Shown here piece by piece: positions 44,994-54,878 of a stretch of DNA of 55,256 bases. Position 1 is the stretch's first letter. Every line of letters starts with the position of its first letter. Source of the DNA: Fredinandcohnia humi (GTDB lineage Bacteria > Bacillota > Bacilli > Bacillales > Bacillaceae_L); NCBI RefSeq assembly GCF_001439915.1, contig NZ_LMBW01000004.1, positions 43,566-98,821 on the forward strand, written 5' to 3'. The position numbers and the translations under genes are program-made. Below the pieces are notes generated by a model. That model worked only from the letters and a program-made list of their open reading frames with translations. It did no database searches and was not told the origin of the DNA.

Positions 44994-45671
44994 TTAATCA
45001 TTCTGGTCCTGAAAATTGTATTGAAACTCCCATTTTTCGGTGATCATCAATTCTTCCGGCGAAATTTCTAGACCGCCTCCTAGGTAAACGGTTCCTTCTT
45101 TAACTGCAACGACCATTGTTTCAAATAATTCAGTACCGTCTTTCTTTTGATATATGTCCCCTATGGCTGGCAGTAATCCATTGTTTGCATGGCTTATATG
45201 TTGAGACTCAATTTCCTGTAAGTCTGCTGCTTCGCTAGTTGTGAAGACTTTAAAATCAATGGGTTGGCTGTCTTTATCGCGGCCAGGTGCCATTAACATA
45301 TATTCATTGTGCTTGATTCCGTGGGAATTACTTGTGATAATCCCTTTTTTATCAACGGTTTCAACGATTTCGATTTCATTTAGTGAATAGGTATCTAGGG
45401 AATCCGGTCTTGGGTTGTGAATTAAAATATAATCTCCTTCTTTAGCATTTAGATCATTTCTGAGCGTATATGATTTATGACTAAAAATAAAGCTGTCAAG
45501 TTCCTTTGGCTTGTATCTTTCCACTTCTGCTGCTTTTGTTAAGTGTTGTGTTAAATCCCTAAGCTTTAAAAGATGAACGGATTGTTTATAGATGGGATTG
45601 ACCCCGTAAACCTTATGTAATTCGTTCTTGTAATAGACAAATTGACCTTTTCTGACCTGAAAAAGCTTCAT
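44994..45671 (-). CDS. Conserved hypothetical protein
   Basis: A 225-residue soluble, beta-rich protein. It begins MKLFQVRKGQFVYYKNELHK and includes the strands GDYILIHNPRPDSLDTYSLN and TELFETMVVAVKEGTVYLGG; the short barrels suggest SH3-like subdomains (about 1-40, 85-125 and 165-215). I do not recognise a family function. The ATG at 45671 has GGGAG 8 bases upstream; the longer frame starts without a site. It appears unrelated to the BCCT gene that follows. Confidence 0.65.
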   Translation of the reverse strand: MKLFQVRKGQFVYYKNELHKVYGVNPIYKQSVHLLKLRDLTQHLTKAAEVERYKPKELDSFIFSHKSYTLRNDLNAKEGDYILIHNPRPDSLDTYSLNEIEIVETVDKKGIITSNSHGIKHNEYMLMAPGRDKDSQPIDFKVFTTSEAADLQEIESQHISHANNGLLPAIGDIYQKKDGTELFETMVVAVKEGTVYLGGGLEISPEELMITEKWEFQYNFQDQND

Positions 45672-45846
45672 CAAAAAATCTCCCTTCACGCATAGGTATA
45701 TCAAGTAGTGAAATCCCTAATTTAATGTAGTGGATAGCTGTACACTGTATTAGCATGTCTTTTTTTAGAAAAAAAATGATGGAAGAAGTGGAAAAAGTTT
45801 AGCCCCATCCGGTATTTTACGAGGATAGGGCGTTAATTAGTAGAAT

Positions 45847-46806
45847 TTAACCAATATGTGTAGTCAAATAGTCTTCGGTGAGAGAGGTACATATTTTCCA
45901 AATCTGTTCAACATTATGAGGGTTTGTTGCGTAAGAAGGGAAGGTATTTGAACCAAATATGTTCTTCAATTGGGTAAAGCCTTTTTCGGTTATTGCTGGT
46001 TGAACAATTTCCCTTTTATGGTTGATTAGCTGGCCTGTTATATTTTTAAATTCATCCGAGGTGCAAATGTGAAAATAAGTTTCAGCCATGCCTGATGGTA
46101 AAGGGTTAGTGAGATTTTGGAGATGCGCAAACACTTTCCAAACGGAATTCAACTTGTTGATCGTCTCTTTTGATAGTTTTACACGGTTAATTTGAAGGGC
46201 ATTCATTTTGATCCCCGTGTATTTATATTCTTCTGCCATCTTGAAGGTAAGCATCAAAAGAGCCATTTTCGAATCTCCATACATTTTATAAGTGCTATAA
46301 GGCCGTGTGTCCTTTCGTTCTCCACGTAAATTGTCAAATTCAATCTTCCTTTTTGGATCAAAAAAGTTTTTGATATTGGTCGTACAAGCATTAAGAATAC
46401 GTGGGTCTTGTGACTTTTCCAAATGACCTGTCAATAAACGTGTCATTAAAAATGGACCAAATGTATTTGTAGCAAAAGACAATTCGATATGTTCGGGACT
46501 TAGTTGATATTCTTTTATTCCGTGATTTAAGAAAGCAGCATTATGTATCAGAATGTCCAAACGTGGGTATTTAGCTTTAAAAGCTGAGCAAAATGTACGA
46601 ATCGAATCAAATGAAGAAACATCAAGCTTCATTAGATCGACATTGGTATTTTTAGTGGTTTCAATTATATTTCTTTGTACAGCAGAGCTAATCTCTATAT
46701 TGCGGCAACCCATAATAACATGATATCCCTCCGAGGCAAATTTAAAGGCTGCTGCTTTTCCAATCCCGGAATTAGCGCCTGTAATTAAAACAATTTTATC
46801 TTTCAT
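45847..46806 (-). CDS. Short-chain dehydrogenase/reductase
   Basis: A 319-residue NAD(P)-dependent oxidoreductase. TGANSGIGKAAAFKFASEGY is the cofactor motif (TGxxxGIG, residues 8-15); NNAG is altered to IHNAAF; the catalytic pair lies in YKMYGDSKMAL (YxxxK form YGDSK). The C-terminal 100 residues are longer than in classical SDRs, as in retinol-dehydrogenase-like and WW-oxidoreductase-like forms. GGGAGG precedes the ATG. The substrate is unknown. Confidence 0.82.
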   Translation of the reverse strand: MKDKIVLITGANSGIGKAAAFKFASEGYHVIMGCRNIEISSAVQRNIIETTKNTNVDLMKLDVSSFDSIRTFCSAFKAKYPRLDILIHNAAFLNHGIKEYQLSPEHIELSFATNTFGPFLMTRLLTGHLEKSQDPRILNACTTNIKNFFDPKRKIEFDNLRGERKDTRPYSTYKMYGDSKMALLMLTFKMAEEYKYTGIKMNALQINRVKLSKETINKLNSVWKVFAHLQNLTNPLPSGMAETYFHICTSDEFKNITGQLINHKREIVQPAITEKGFTQLKNIFGSNTFPSYATNPHNVEQIWKICTSLTEDYLTTHIG

Positions 46807-47054
46807 TATGATCCTCCCTTTTGATTTATAGGTAATATGAATTATGAATATTTTACCATAAAGTAGCAGTGAGAAATGTCGAAGTTCGCATTGAATGTGA
46901 GATTATTAACCAGTGGAACTTTGGCTTTATTTACATATTATGTGACGGTTTTATGACAAAACGGTGATTCAAAATGGACTAGGAAAAAACGTAGTAAAAT
47001 AGACTAGATACAGGGTATAGAAAGTAATCTACCGGATTGGTAAGAGAAGGGTAA

Positions 47055-48533
47055 GTGGAAAAATTGAAATCAAATAATAGATTTTTTGCACTACTAATGA
47101 TGTTACTCATGATTAGTTTGGCTGGTTGTGGTAAGGAAGAAATCATAACAAATGTTGGGGAGCTAGACTTTGTTCAGCCATTAAAAATTCCACAACTTGT
47201 CGAACCAACAATAGAACCTGATGGTACAAAAAACTTTACATTAACAATGCAAATGGGAACAACAGAATTCTTGCCCGGCAAAACTGCGGATACATTTGGA
47301 ATTAATGGTACCTATTTAGGTCCAACCATTAGGGCTTCGCGCGGTGATAAGGTTTCTTTTAATGTCGTTAATCAATTAGGGGAGACGTCTACTTTACACT
47401 GGCACGGAATGAGATTGCCAGCCGTGATGGATGGAGGGCCGCATCAGATGATTGAGGCAGGGGAAACTTGGTCACCACATTGGACAATTGACCAACCGTC
47501 TGCAACGACCTGGTACCACCCTCACTTGCATGGGAAAACGGCATATCATGTATATAAAGGACTAGCAGGCATGTTTATTATTGACGATGAAGATTCTAAA
47601 AAACTTCCTTCAGAATATGGTGTTGACGATATTCCACTCATTATTCAGGACAAGTTGTTTACAAGTGATGGCCAAATGAAAGAGGATAATGAAGGGATCT
47701 TTGGTACACTTGGCGATGAAATTCTTGTGAACGGAACGTATGACCCTTATCTTGAGGTGACATCAAGTCAGGTCCGGTTTCGTTTACTGAATGGCTCAAA
47801 TGCAAGAGCCTATCATTTTGGCTTTACCGATGATCGTTCGTTTAAGCTTGTTGCAAATGATGCCGGACTCCTTCAAGAGCCTGTCTCAATGGATCGCTTC
47901 ATGTTAAGTCCAGGTGAACGAGTAGAAATTGTTGTTGAGTTCAAGCCGGGTGACGAAACCATTCTCCACAGTAAAAGCGGAAATAACGGTATTGATAATG
48001 GGGAATTTGACTTGTTGAAGATTATTGCGGCTCCTGAATTAACGCAGGTCACGCCGATAGATGGACAGTTATCAAGCGTTCCTCCAATAGAAGCACCAAA
48101 GGATGCTCCGGTTCGCCAATTCAAACTAACAATGGAGAACAAGATTAATGATAAATTAATGGATATGTATCGAATCGATGAGGTTGTTCCAGCCGGTACA
48201 ACGGAAGTTTGGGAGATTAATAATTTTGGCTGGTCTCATAATTTCCATATTCATAATGCAGCATTCCGCGTCTTGGACATAAATGATAAGGAACCCCCAG
48301 AGTACGAAAGAGGGAGAAAGGACACAGTGTTTGTTCCAAATGGATCAAAGGTTAGAATTGCTGTGGAATTTGGGAATTATTCCGACCCTCATGTTCCGTA
48401 CATGTATCACTGCCATTTACTGCGTCATGAAGACGACGGTATGATGGGCCAATTCTTACTGGTGGAGCCTGGTACAGAATCACAAGTGTCAACCACATTG
48501 CCTAAAAAAGAAAACGGACATGATCACCATTAA
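47055..48533 (+). CDS. Multicopper oxidase lipoprotein (CueO/CotA-type)
   Basis: A 492-residue surface copper oxidase. Lipobox SLAGC (modified cysteine near residue 25). Three cupredoxin domains carry the ligands: TLHWHGMRLP, TTWYHPHLHGKTAYHVYKG, SHNFHIHNAAF and YMYHCHLLRHEDDGMMGQFL; the last has the HCH tripeptide of the trinuclear centre and a Met as axial type-1 ligand. It ends in a histidine tail (GHDHH). GTG start with AGAAGGG close by; a TTG three codons later is possible. Probably copper detoxification or metal oxidation; no copper regulator or pump is adjacent. Confidence 0.88.
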   Translation: MEKLKSNNRFFALLMMLLMISLAGCGKEEIITNVGELDFVQPLKIPQLVEPTIEPDGTKNFTLTMQMGTTEFLPGKTADTFGINGTYLGPTIRASRGDKVSFNVVNQLGETSTLHWHGMRLPAVMDGGPHQMIEAGETWSPHWTIDQPSATTWYHPHLHGKTAYHVYKGLAGMFIIDDEDSKKLPSEYGVDDIPLIIQDKLFTSDGQMKEDNEGIFGTLGDEILVNGTYDPYLEVTSSQVRFRLLNGSNARAYHFGFTDDRSFKLVANDAGLLQEPVSMDRFMLSPGERVEIVVEFKPGDETILHSKSGNNGIDNGEFDLLKIIAAPELTQVTPIDGQLSSVPPIEAPKDAPVRQFKLTMENKINDKLMDMYRIDEVVPAGTTEVWEINNFGWSHNFHIHNAAFRVLDINDKEPPEYERGRKDTVFVPNGSKVRIAVEFGNYSDPHVPYMYHCHLLRHEDDGMMGQFLLVEPGTESQVSTTLPKKENGHDHH

Positions 48534-48540
48534 ATGGACG

Positions 48541-48588
48541 CTCCCCCCTTAAACGGACTAAACATCCAATCGAGGGGGGTTCTTTTAA
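48541..48588 (+). terminator. Terminator of the multicopper oxidase gene
   Basis: CTCCCCCCTT pairs with GAGGGGGGTTC over a 24-base loop, followed by TTTTAATTT. Confidence 0.6.
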
Positions 48589-48639
48589 TTTGGTTCTTCA
48601 AGTTGTGGTATATCTTTTCTAAAAAAATTCATCAATAAA

Positions 48640-48668
48640 TGAAATTATTCCAAACCAAAACTCGTTAT
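48640..48668 (+). promoter_or_regulatory. Candidate ECF-type promoter of the sigma operon
   Basis: TGAAAT, a 17-base spacer containing CCAAAACT, then CGTTAT, close to the TGAAAC-N16/17-CGT pattern recognised by SigW/SigM-type factors, so the operon may be self-activated. TATAAT at 48666 could alternatively serve the main sigma factor. Confidence 0.35.
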
Positions 48669-48724
48669 AATAGATGAAATACAAAAACGAGACATGCGCA
48701 TGGTCGTATAGGTAGGAGGTCACA

Positions 48725-49288
48725 ATGCAAGAGGAATTTCAATGGATCCAAGAAGTGCTATCCGGGAACAAACAGGCCTATTCACAAATCATTAATAAAT
48801 ATAAAAATCAGTTATATGCCACGATTTTGCGTATGACAAAAAATCCATACGATGCACAAGATTTAGTACAGGAAGCATTTATCAAAGTGTATTACCAACT
48901 TGATAAATATAATGAAAAAGGATCCTTTTCTAGTTGGTTTTATCGAGTCGCAATCAATCATTGTATGGATGAATTCCGAAAGAAACGTTCCAAACAGGTG
49001 GAGATTACGGAAGAATTATCAGGAAAGAACTCAAACCATCCTGAAATTGTTTTTTTAAAAAGGGAGGAAAACAGACAGATAGAGCTGTTATTGGTTACTC
49101 TTCCAGAAGATGAACGAATGATAATGCTTTTACGATATGTCAATGAGCTAAGCTATGAAGAGATAAGTGAACTAGTTGATGTCCCTGTTTCAACCGTTCG
49201 CAATAAACTTCATCGAGCTAAGAAAAAATTGAGAAATAAAGTTAACCGTGAAGGGGGCTATTTTAATGAAATGTCCGACTGCAGATGA
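48725..49288 (+). CDS. ECF RNA polymerase sigma factor
   Basis: An extracytoplasmic-function sigma factor of 187 residues. Region 2 has NPYDAQDLVQEAFIKVYYQL and FSSWFYRVAINHCMDEFRKK; region 4 has YVNELSYEEISELVDVPVST followed by VRNKLHRAKKKLRNK, a helix-turn-helix. AGGTAGGAGGT precedes the ATG. Its end overlaps the anti-sigma gene by 23 bases. Closest in build to the SigV/SigM/SigW group; which stress it answers cannot be told. Confidence 0.9.
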   Translation: MQEEFQWIQEVLSGNKQAYSQIINKYKNQLYATILRMTKNPYDAQDLVQEAFIKVYYQLDKYNEKGSFSSWFYRVAINHCMDEFRKKRSKQVEITEELSGKNSNHPEIVFLKREENRQIELLLVTLPEDERMIMLLRYVNELSYEEISELVDVPVSTVRNKLHRAKKKLRNKVNREGGYFNEMSDCR

Positions 49289-50798
49289 GCTTTCACATTA
49301 TGTAGATGATTTAGAAACTGGTCATGAATCAGTAAATATAGACAACCATCTAAAAAGCTGTATCGAATGCAAGCATGTTGTTAAAGCACTCATGGAAGAA
49401 CAGCAATTAATAAAAGAAACATTCAAAACACCAACCTTACCGGAGAATTTTGCCTCACTCGTTCTTGATCAGCTTGAGCCATATGAAAAGAGACGCGGAG
49501 CACTTTCGGAACTTAAGACGAAGGATGGACAGCCAAAGACCAAGCGTAAAAGGAATCGCATTTTAGTCGCTGCTGCCTGCTTATTGATTGGGATACCAAC
49601 GACTGCTTTCGGTGCAGTAAAAGCCTATGATATGATTGTCCAAAAACAAAACTATGAAGTAATTATTTCAGTGGCAAATAGCATTTTCAATAGAGACACT
49701 TGGTATCAGATGAAAGTCGGATACCTACCGGAAAATATGGAAGCAAACGATAGTTTGGCAATGAAATATTCCTTTAAAGATAACTATGCAAATGGTGGGT
49801 TTTCATTCATTCTATGGAGATTAGGGAAAAATTCTGATTTTCAAACTTTATATGCAAACGGCTATGAAGAAAAGGAGATCAAAGGTAGGAAAGCAGTGAT
49901 TGTTAATAAAGATACTGGAAACAAAAATGTAATGTTTGATAGACAGGTCTTTCTTTTATTCGAAGAAGAGGGGATGATGTTACAAAGTTATGTTGGAACT
50001 GATGTAAGTGATGAACAAATGTTGAAGGTCATAGAGGGCATTTCACTTGAACCAACAACGGAGGAAAATGCTTCATACACAGCCGATTATGATGGATCCC
50101 TTTTTAGTAAAGAGAAGGAAACAACAGAATCTCGCATTATTCCTTTGAAAAAAGACAGCAACCAATTATTTAGCGTAGGTCAAACGGTTCCAGTAACCAT
50201 AAATGAGGAAGACAAACTTGAATATGTGATAGAAAAAGTTGAAGTCTTTGATTCAATCAAAGATTTTAAACAAGGGAACTTTAATGGATTGGGACTTGGA
50301 ATACTAAGCGAGAATAAGGCTTTAGATCATACAAATAAATTGTTACCATACAATCGGGATGTATATAAGGTAGGAAATGGTAAAGATTCTGTTGACGAAT
50401 TAATAGAGTCGCAATTAGTTAATCTAAAATTTGTCTACCTGACAACAACAGTGAAAAATATTAGTAAAAAGAAAACGGAGGAAATCTATATGCATCCGTC
50501 CTTACAAGTGCTTAAATCTGAAAAGAATGCATGGAACTATGCTGGAGAAGATGGAATCGCCGAAGATAGTATTATGACGGGCGAAGTTGATTATCTAGAA
50601 CCTCATGGAAATGGAAAAAGCTTTTACAATATTGGCAGCATCCAACCAGGACAAACGATGAAGATTAGCTTAGGTTATTTCGTAGATGAGGATAAACTGG
50701 ATTCAATCTTCCTTGATGCTTTCAATTATAGTGGATTTGGTGACACTGAAAACATGAATGCGGAAAATCGTTGGTGGATTGACATTCGTCAAAAATAA
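49266..50798 (+). CDS. Membrane anti-sigma factor with large external domain
   Basis: A 510-residue cognate anti-sigma factor. The N-terminal zf-HC2 zinc anti-sigma domain has H-x3-C-x2-C in NHLKSCIECKHV (near residues 28-39). A single membrane helix (LVAAACLLIGIPTTAFGAV, about 97-115) leads to some 390 external residues: a DUF4367-like half (WYQMKVGYLPENMEANDSLA) and a DUF4352/DUF5068-like beta domain (VTINEEDKLEYVIEKVEVFD). The external part is far longer than in RsiW or RsiM. ATG at 49266 follows AAGGGGG; coupling with the sigma gene is evident. The external domains probably sense the signal. Confidence 0.85.
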   Translation: MKCPTADELSHYVDDLETGHESVNIDNHLKSCIECKHVVKALMEEQQLIKETFKTPTLPENFASLVLDQLEPYEKRRGALSELKTKDGQPKTKRKRNRILVAAACLLIGIPTTAFGAVKAYDMIVQKQNYEVIISVANSIFNRDTWYQMKVGYLPENMEANDSLAMKYSFKDNYANGGFSFILWRLGKNSDFQTLYANGYEEKEIKGRKAVIVNKDTGNKNVMFDRQVFLLFEEEGMMLQSYVGTDVSDEQMLKVIEGISLEPTTEENASYTADYDGSLFSKEKETTESRIIPLKKDSNQLFSVGQTVPVTINEEDKLEYVIEKVEVFDSIKDFKQGNFNGLGLGILSENKALDHTNKLLPYNRDVYKVGNGKDSVDELIESQLVNLKFVYLTTTVKNISKKKTEEIYMHPSLQVLKSEKNAWNYAGEDGIAEDSIMTGEVDYLEPHGNGKSFYNIGSIQPGQTMKISLGYFVDEDKLDSIFLDAFNYSGFGDTENMNAENRWWIDIRQK

Positions 50799-50811
50799 AA
50801 AGTGAAAAATT

Positions 50812-50908
50812 AGAAGGGGTTGTTGATATTTGTAGCCCCTTTTGGCTATTATTACCGTACGTCCCTAAAAAAAAGCCAAATTCCTTACGTTAAGGGATTT
50901 GGCTTTTA
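50812..50908. terminator. Two hairpins between the anti-sigma and FNT genes
   Basis: AAGGGGTTG...TAGCCCCTTTT (50812-50842) ends the anti-sigma gene; AAAAGCCAAATTCC with GGGATTTGGCTTTT (50871-50908) is a second strong hairpin facing the minus-strand gene. Confidence 0.7.
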
Positions 50909-50998
50909 TCGTGTCAAAATTTCTTTAAAAAGGAATGCTATTCGTAATCCATTTGCCCATTTCTAAAAAGGTTGAGGAGTAGGAAATACTAGGGGATA

Positions 50999-51844
50999 TT
51001 AATTTTCTTTATCTTTAAGGGCAGTTGGGTACTGAACAATGACGTTTTCGGTTTTTGCAAACTTGTTTTTATTCACCAAATGAAGTGCCAATGCTGTAAA
51101 AATAAATCCACCAATAAAATTACCGATCGTAACAGGAATTTGATTCCACATCCACCAATCACTAAATGTAAGATTAGCACCCATCAAAATGGCTGTTGGA
51201 ATAACAAACATGTTGACGACGGCGTGCTCAAATCCGTGAGCGAAAAATAAAAACACTGGCAGCCACATGGCGGCAATTTTTCCAATCGTTGAACTTGAAA
51301 CGAATGCCATAAAGGCTCCCAAAGTGACCATCCAATTACATAATATGGCCTTTGTGATCACGATGATTAATCCATCTCCGCCAAGGCTTTTATACGCAAG
51401 CGTTTTTCCCTCCGCCACAGCAATCATCTTATCTATCATAGCCCCTTCGTTTATATGCCCTAGTTTTGTTGCAACAATATAAAATAAAAACCCATACAAA
51501 AGACTGCCTACTAGATTTCCAAGAAAAGCCCAAAAAAAGTTGTAGATAACCTGTATGTTGGAGGTAAGGCCCCTTAATCTAGCAAGTGGCAGCATCGCGA
51601 AATTTCCAGTCACCAGCTCGAGACCCAATAGTAATATGAGTACGAACCCAACTGGAAAGACAAAGGCACCCACAATACTAAGGTTTGTTTCAATCGCTGC
51701 AGTAAAGGCGAGTGTTGTTGCAAGGCCCAAAAAAGCACCTGAAAGTACTCCTTTTATTAAAATGTCACTTATTTTTAAGTTGGATTTGTAGGCACCTGTA
51801 TGTGCAACATCATTTACTAACTGAGTTGGCTTAATATAATCCAA
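50999..51844 (-). CDS. Formate/nitrite transporter (FNT) family channel
   Basis: A 281-residue membrane protein with six helices of the FNT fold. Signatures: GAFLGLATTLAFTAAIETNL, GLELVTGNFAMLPLARLRG, NWMVTLGAFMAFVSS (second half repeat, NWxV) and FGFEHAVVNMF-type FAHGFEHAVVNMFVIPTAIL with the central histidine. Substrate formate, nitrite or hydrosulfide; undecided. TTG start with GAGG 9 bases upstream. No Fnr-like site is evident in the 214 bases before it. Confidence 0.88.
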   Translation of the reverse strand: MDYIKPTQLVNDVAHTGAYKSNLKISDILIKGVLSGAFLGLATTLAFTAAIETNLSIVGAFVFPVGFVLILLLGLELVTGNFAMLPLARLRGLTSNIQVIYNFFWAFLGNLVGSLLYGFLFYIVATKLGHINEGAMIDKMIAVAEGKTLAYKSLGGDGLIIVITKAILCNWMVTLGAFMAFVSSSTIGKIAAMWLPVFLFFAHGFEHAVVNMFVIPTAILMGANLTFSDWWMWNQIPVTIGNFIGGFIFTALALHLVNKNKFAKTENVIVQYPTALKDKEN

Positions 51845-52058
51845 TGTCTTGTCCTCATTTCGTTTGAATAGTAATACTCTCTATATTGTAATGAGGTGGA
51901 ATTTCCTTTGACAAGAACAATTTTACAAATAATTACATTTAACTATTTACACGGTGAATATAGTACACATGTACGCAATGAGGAAAATACACCTTTCACG
52001 AATCTTTTTTGTATCTTCCTTATAGATTTATAGTATTAAGCTGAAGGGGGATATTCTT

Positions 52059-52283
52059 ATGAGTGATTGGCTTACAAGTTTAAAGACGAAAACACCACAA
52101 GAGGGATTTGAATTGGCGATTAAGTTGGCAAGGAAGGGTGTAGGATATACTCAACCTTCGGAGGAAATAAGGAAAAAGCTGCGTCCTAAGTATGCAAAGA
52201 ATCCGGATAGCCTCACCATGGCATCACAGGTAATTGCCATCCATTTTAAAACCGTAGCTGCCGCAAATAATTACTGGAAGTAA
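52059..52283 (+). CDS. Small conserved hypothetical protein
   Basis: A 74-residue basic, helical protein starting MSDWLTSLKTKTPQEGFELA and ending FKTVAAANNYWK. GGGGGATATTCTT precedes the ATG. I do not recognise the family; the codon use and ribosome site support a real gene. Its neighbours give no clue. Confidence 0.65.
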   Translation: MSDWLTSLKTKTPQEGFELAIKLARKGVGYTQPSEEIRKKLRPKYAKNPDSLTMASQVIAIHFKTVAAANNYWK

Positions 52284-52360
52284 GAAAAAGAAAAGGCAGG
52301 TTATTTTTTTTAAAAAATTTATCGTTGTTAAGTACGTTTTGTTTAAGTATTTCAAAAAAG

Positions 52361-52397
52361 AAAGCCACTTTAACCTCAAGGGCAGTAAAGTGGCTTT
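52361..52397. terminator. Bidirectional terminator before ahpF
   Basis: AAAGCCACTTTA and TAAAGTGGCTTT form a perfect 12-bp stem between convergent genes, 14 bases from the ahpF stop. Confidence 0.8.
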
Positions 52398-52410
52398 CAT
52401 CATTATATAT

Positions 52411-53991
52411 TTACTGGTGAACAAGTTTTTTCTGATCAGCTTTATTGGGTTCTGTATCCCAATTATTTCGGATGATGTAATCAAATGCACTTAAGGATGC
52501 TGTTGCACCTGATCCCATTGAAATAATGATTTGTTTATAAGGACTATTTGTACAGTCACCTGCAGCAAACACTCCAGGGATATTCGTTGCACCACGGTTA
52601 TCAACAACAATCTCGCCCATTTTGTTTCGTTCGACAGTGTCACCTAGCCAATCGGTACTTGGCGCAAGACCGATTTGAATAAATACACCTTGTGCATCAA
52701 TATGTTGTTCTTTTCCAGTCTCACGGTTTAGGTAAGTAATCCCATTTACTTTGTCAGCTCCAGTGATTTCTGATGTCTGGGCATTCGTAATCACCGTTAC
52801 ATTTGGAAGACTTAGGAGACGTTCTTGTAGAACGGTATCAGCCTTCAATTCAGAATTAAATTCAAGGACTGTTACATGCTTCACAATACCAGCAAGATCT
52901 ATTGCCGATTCGATACCGGAGTTTCCGCCACCAATAACAGCTACATCTTTGCCTTCAAACAATGGACCATCACAATGGGTACAATATGCGATACCTTTGT
53001 TTTTGAACTCTTTTTCACCTGGAACATTTATATCGCGCCATTTGGCACCAGTTGAAAGGATAACGGTTTTACTTTTTAGAACTGCACCGTTTTCCAGTTC
53101 AACCTCAATCAAATCTTTCTTTTCAATGCGTTTCGCACGTTGAAGGTTCATTATATCTACATTGTATTCTTTTACATGCTCTTCAAGACTTGCTGCAAGC
53201 TTAGGGCCTTCAGTATATTTAACACTGATAAAGTTCTCGATGCCAAGTGTATCCATCACTTGACCACCAAAGCGATCTGCAACAATACCTGTACGAATGC
53301 CTTTACGCGTTGCATAAACTGCTGCACTTGCACCCGCAGGTCCGCCCCCAACAACAAGAACATCATATGGGTCTTTATCGGCAAACTCAGATGCATCAGG
53401 AGTGCTTCCTAGTTTTGCTAGGATTTCCTCCAATGACATACGACCGCTGCTGAACGATTCTCCGTTTAAGAACACTGTTGGTACTGCCATGACATTTTTA
53501 CTTTCAACTTCTTCTTTGAAAGCAGCCCCATCAACCATTGTATGTGTGATGCCTGGGTTAAGAATACTCATCAAGTTGAGTGCTTGTACAACATCAGGAC
53601 AGTTTTGACAGCTTAGGCTTATATAAGATACAAAGTGATATTCACCTTGAAGATTTTTGATTTGGTCAATTAGTTTTTGGTCAGCCTTCGGAGCTCTTCC
53701 ACTTACTTGTAAAAGAGCCAATACTAATGATGTAAATTCATGTCCAAGCGGGATACCAGCAAAAGTAACACCAGTATCTTCACCGATACGATTCACACTA
53801 AAGCTTGGTGTTCTCTCTAACTCAGACTGTTCAACCTTAATTTTCGATGACATTTCTGCCAATTCATTAACGAGTGACAGCATGTCCTTTGAAATCTTAT
53901 CGGAACCTGCGCTTACTTTAAGCAGCACATCATTTTCTAAAAGCTGAAGATATTGGTTTAATTGTTGCTTAATACTAGCATCTAATACCAT
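52411..53991 (-). CDS. ahpF: Alkyl hydroperoxide reductase subunit F
   Basis: Flavoprotein that passes electrons from NADH to AhpC. The N-terminal tandem thioredoxin-fold domain has the CxxC pair C128/C131 in SLSCQNCPDVVQ. The thioredoxin-reductase-like part has the FAD motif VVGGGPAGASAA, the redox pair in AYCTHCDGPLFEG, the NADH motif VIGGGNSGIESA and the end motif GVFAAGDCTNSPYKQ. A complete 526-residue protein, slightly longer than B. subtilis AhpF. It begins 12 bases after ahpC with AAGGGGTG as ribosome site, so both are one operon. Confidence 0.95.
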   Translation of the reverse strand: MVLDASIKQQLNQYLQLLENDVLLKVSAGSDKISKDMLSLVNELAEMSSKIKVEQSELERTPSFSVNRIGEDTGVTFAGIPLGHEFTSLVLALLQVSGRAPKADQKLIDQIKNLQGEYHFVSYISLSCQNCPDVVQALNLMSILNPGITHTMVDGAAFKEEVESKNVMAVPTVFLNGESFSSGRMSLEEILAKLGSTPDASEFADKDPYDVLVVGGGPAGASAAVYATRKGIRTGIVADRFGGQVMDTLGIENFISVKYTEGPKLAASLEEHVKEYNVDIMNLQRAKRIEKKDLIEVELENGAVLKSKTVILSTGAKWRDINVPGEKEFKNKGIAYCTHCDGPLFEGKDVAVIGGGNSGIESAIDLAGIVKHVTVLEFNSELKADTVLQERLLSLPNVTVITNAQTSEITGADKVNGITYLNRETGKEQHIDAQGVFIQIGLAPSTDWLGDTVERNKMGEIVVDNRGATNIPGVFAAGDCTNSPYKQIIISMGSGATASLSAFDYIIRNNWDTEPNKADQKKLVHQ

Positions 53992-54003
53992 TTATCGCAC
54001 CCC

Positions 54004-54573
54004 TTAAATTTTACCTACTAGGTCTAGGCTTGGCTTAAGTGTTTCGCTTCCTTCTTCCCATTTTGCTGGGCAAACTTCACCTGGATTGTTACGTACATAT
54101 TGAGCTGCCTTGATTTTATTAACAAGAGTACTTGCATCACGGCCAATACCGTCAGCATTAATTTCCATAGCTTGTACAACACCGTCTGGATCAATGATGA
54201 AAGTACCTCGATCAGCAACACCTTCTTCTTCTCGTAAAACATCAAATTGACGAGAAATAACGTGTGCAGGGTCACCAATCATTGTATAGGTAATTTTACC
54301 AATTGCATCTGATGAGTCATGCCATGCTTTATGTGTGAAATGTGTATCTGTTGAAACAGAATATACTTCAGTTCCTAATTCTTTTAGTGTTGCATATTGG
54401 CTTTGAAGATCCTCAAGCTCAGTCGGGCAAACGAATGTGAAATCTGCTGGGTAGAAGCAAACTACACTCCATTGTCCTTTAAGGTTTTCCTGGGAAACCT
54501 CGATAAAGTCGCCAGAACCTGCGTTGTAAGCTTGTGCTGTGAATGGTAGTATTTCTTTTCCAATAAGTGACAT
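54004..54573 (-). CDS. ahpC: Alkyl hydroperoxide reductase subunit C (peroxiredoxin)
   Basis: Typical 2-Cys peroxiredoxin of 189 residues that reduces hydrogen peroxide, organic peroxides and peroxynitrite. Peroxidatic C49 in [12 protein letters not shown], resolving C168 in [10 protein letters not shown]. The ATG at 54573 is preferred over an ATG five codons upstream because GGAGGAATTTATT stands before it. First gene of the ahpCF operon; a PerR-like operator lies about 60 bases upstream. Confidence 0.96.
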   Translation of the reverse strand: MSLIGKEILPFTAQAYNAGSGDFIEVSQENLKGQWSVVCFYPADFTFVCPTELEDLQSQYATLKELGTEVYSVSTDTHFTHKAWHDSSDAIGKITYTMIGDPAHVISRQFDVLREEEGVADRGTFIIDPDGVVQAMEINADGIGRDASTLVNKIKAAQYVRNNPGEVCPAKWEEGSETLKPSLDLVGKI

Positions 54574-54634
54574 AATAAATTCCTCCAATATGGTTATATT
54601 TAAAAATAGATTATTAGTAGTATGGACTAAAAAT

Positions 54635-54649
54635 CTATAATTATTACTT
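54635..54649 (-). promoter_or_regulatory. Candidate PerR box upstream of ahpCF
   Basis: CTATAATTATTACTT matches the PerR operator TTATAATnATTATAA at 10 of 14 fixed positions, with the central ATAATnATTA intact. PerR represses ahpCF in B. subtilis through such a site. AT-rich surroundings raise the chance of coincidence. Confidence 0.5.
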
Positions 54650-54878
54650 GTTTATACTCATTATTATATAGATATTATTATTTATGTCAACGGAAATGCT
54701 CGAATTATTATCATTAGATAGTATTAACCTTTTTAGTGAAAAAAACTCTATTCCCATTCTTCACTTGAATTTATCAATTAGGGACATTGACAAAGCAACC
54801 AATTTGATTCATAATATTCCTAATCTATACAACAAAAAGATAGTTACTGATTCATCTTATTATATGAGAAGTAATGAT

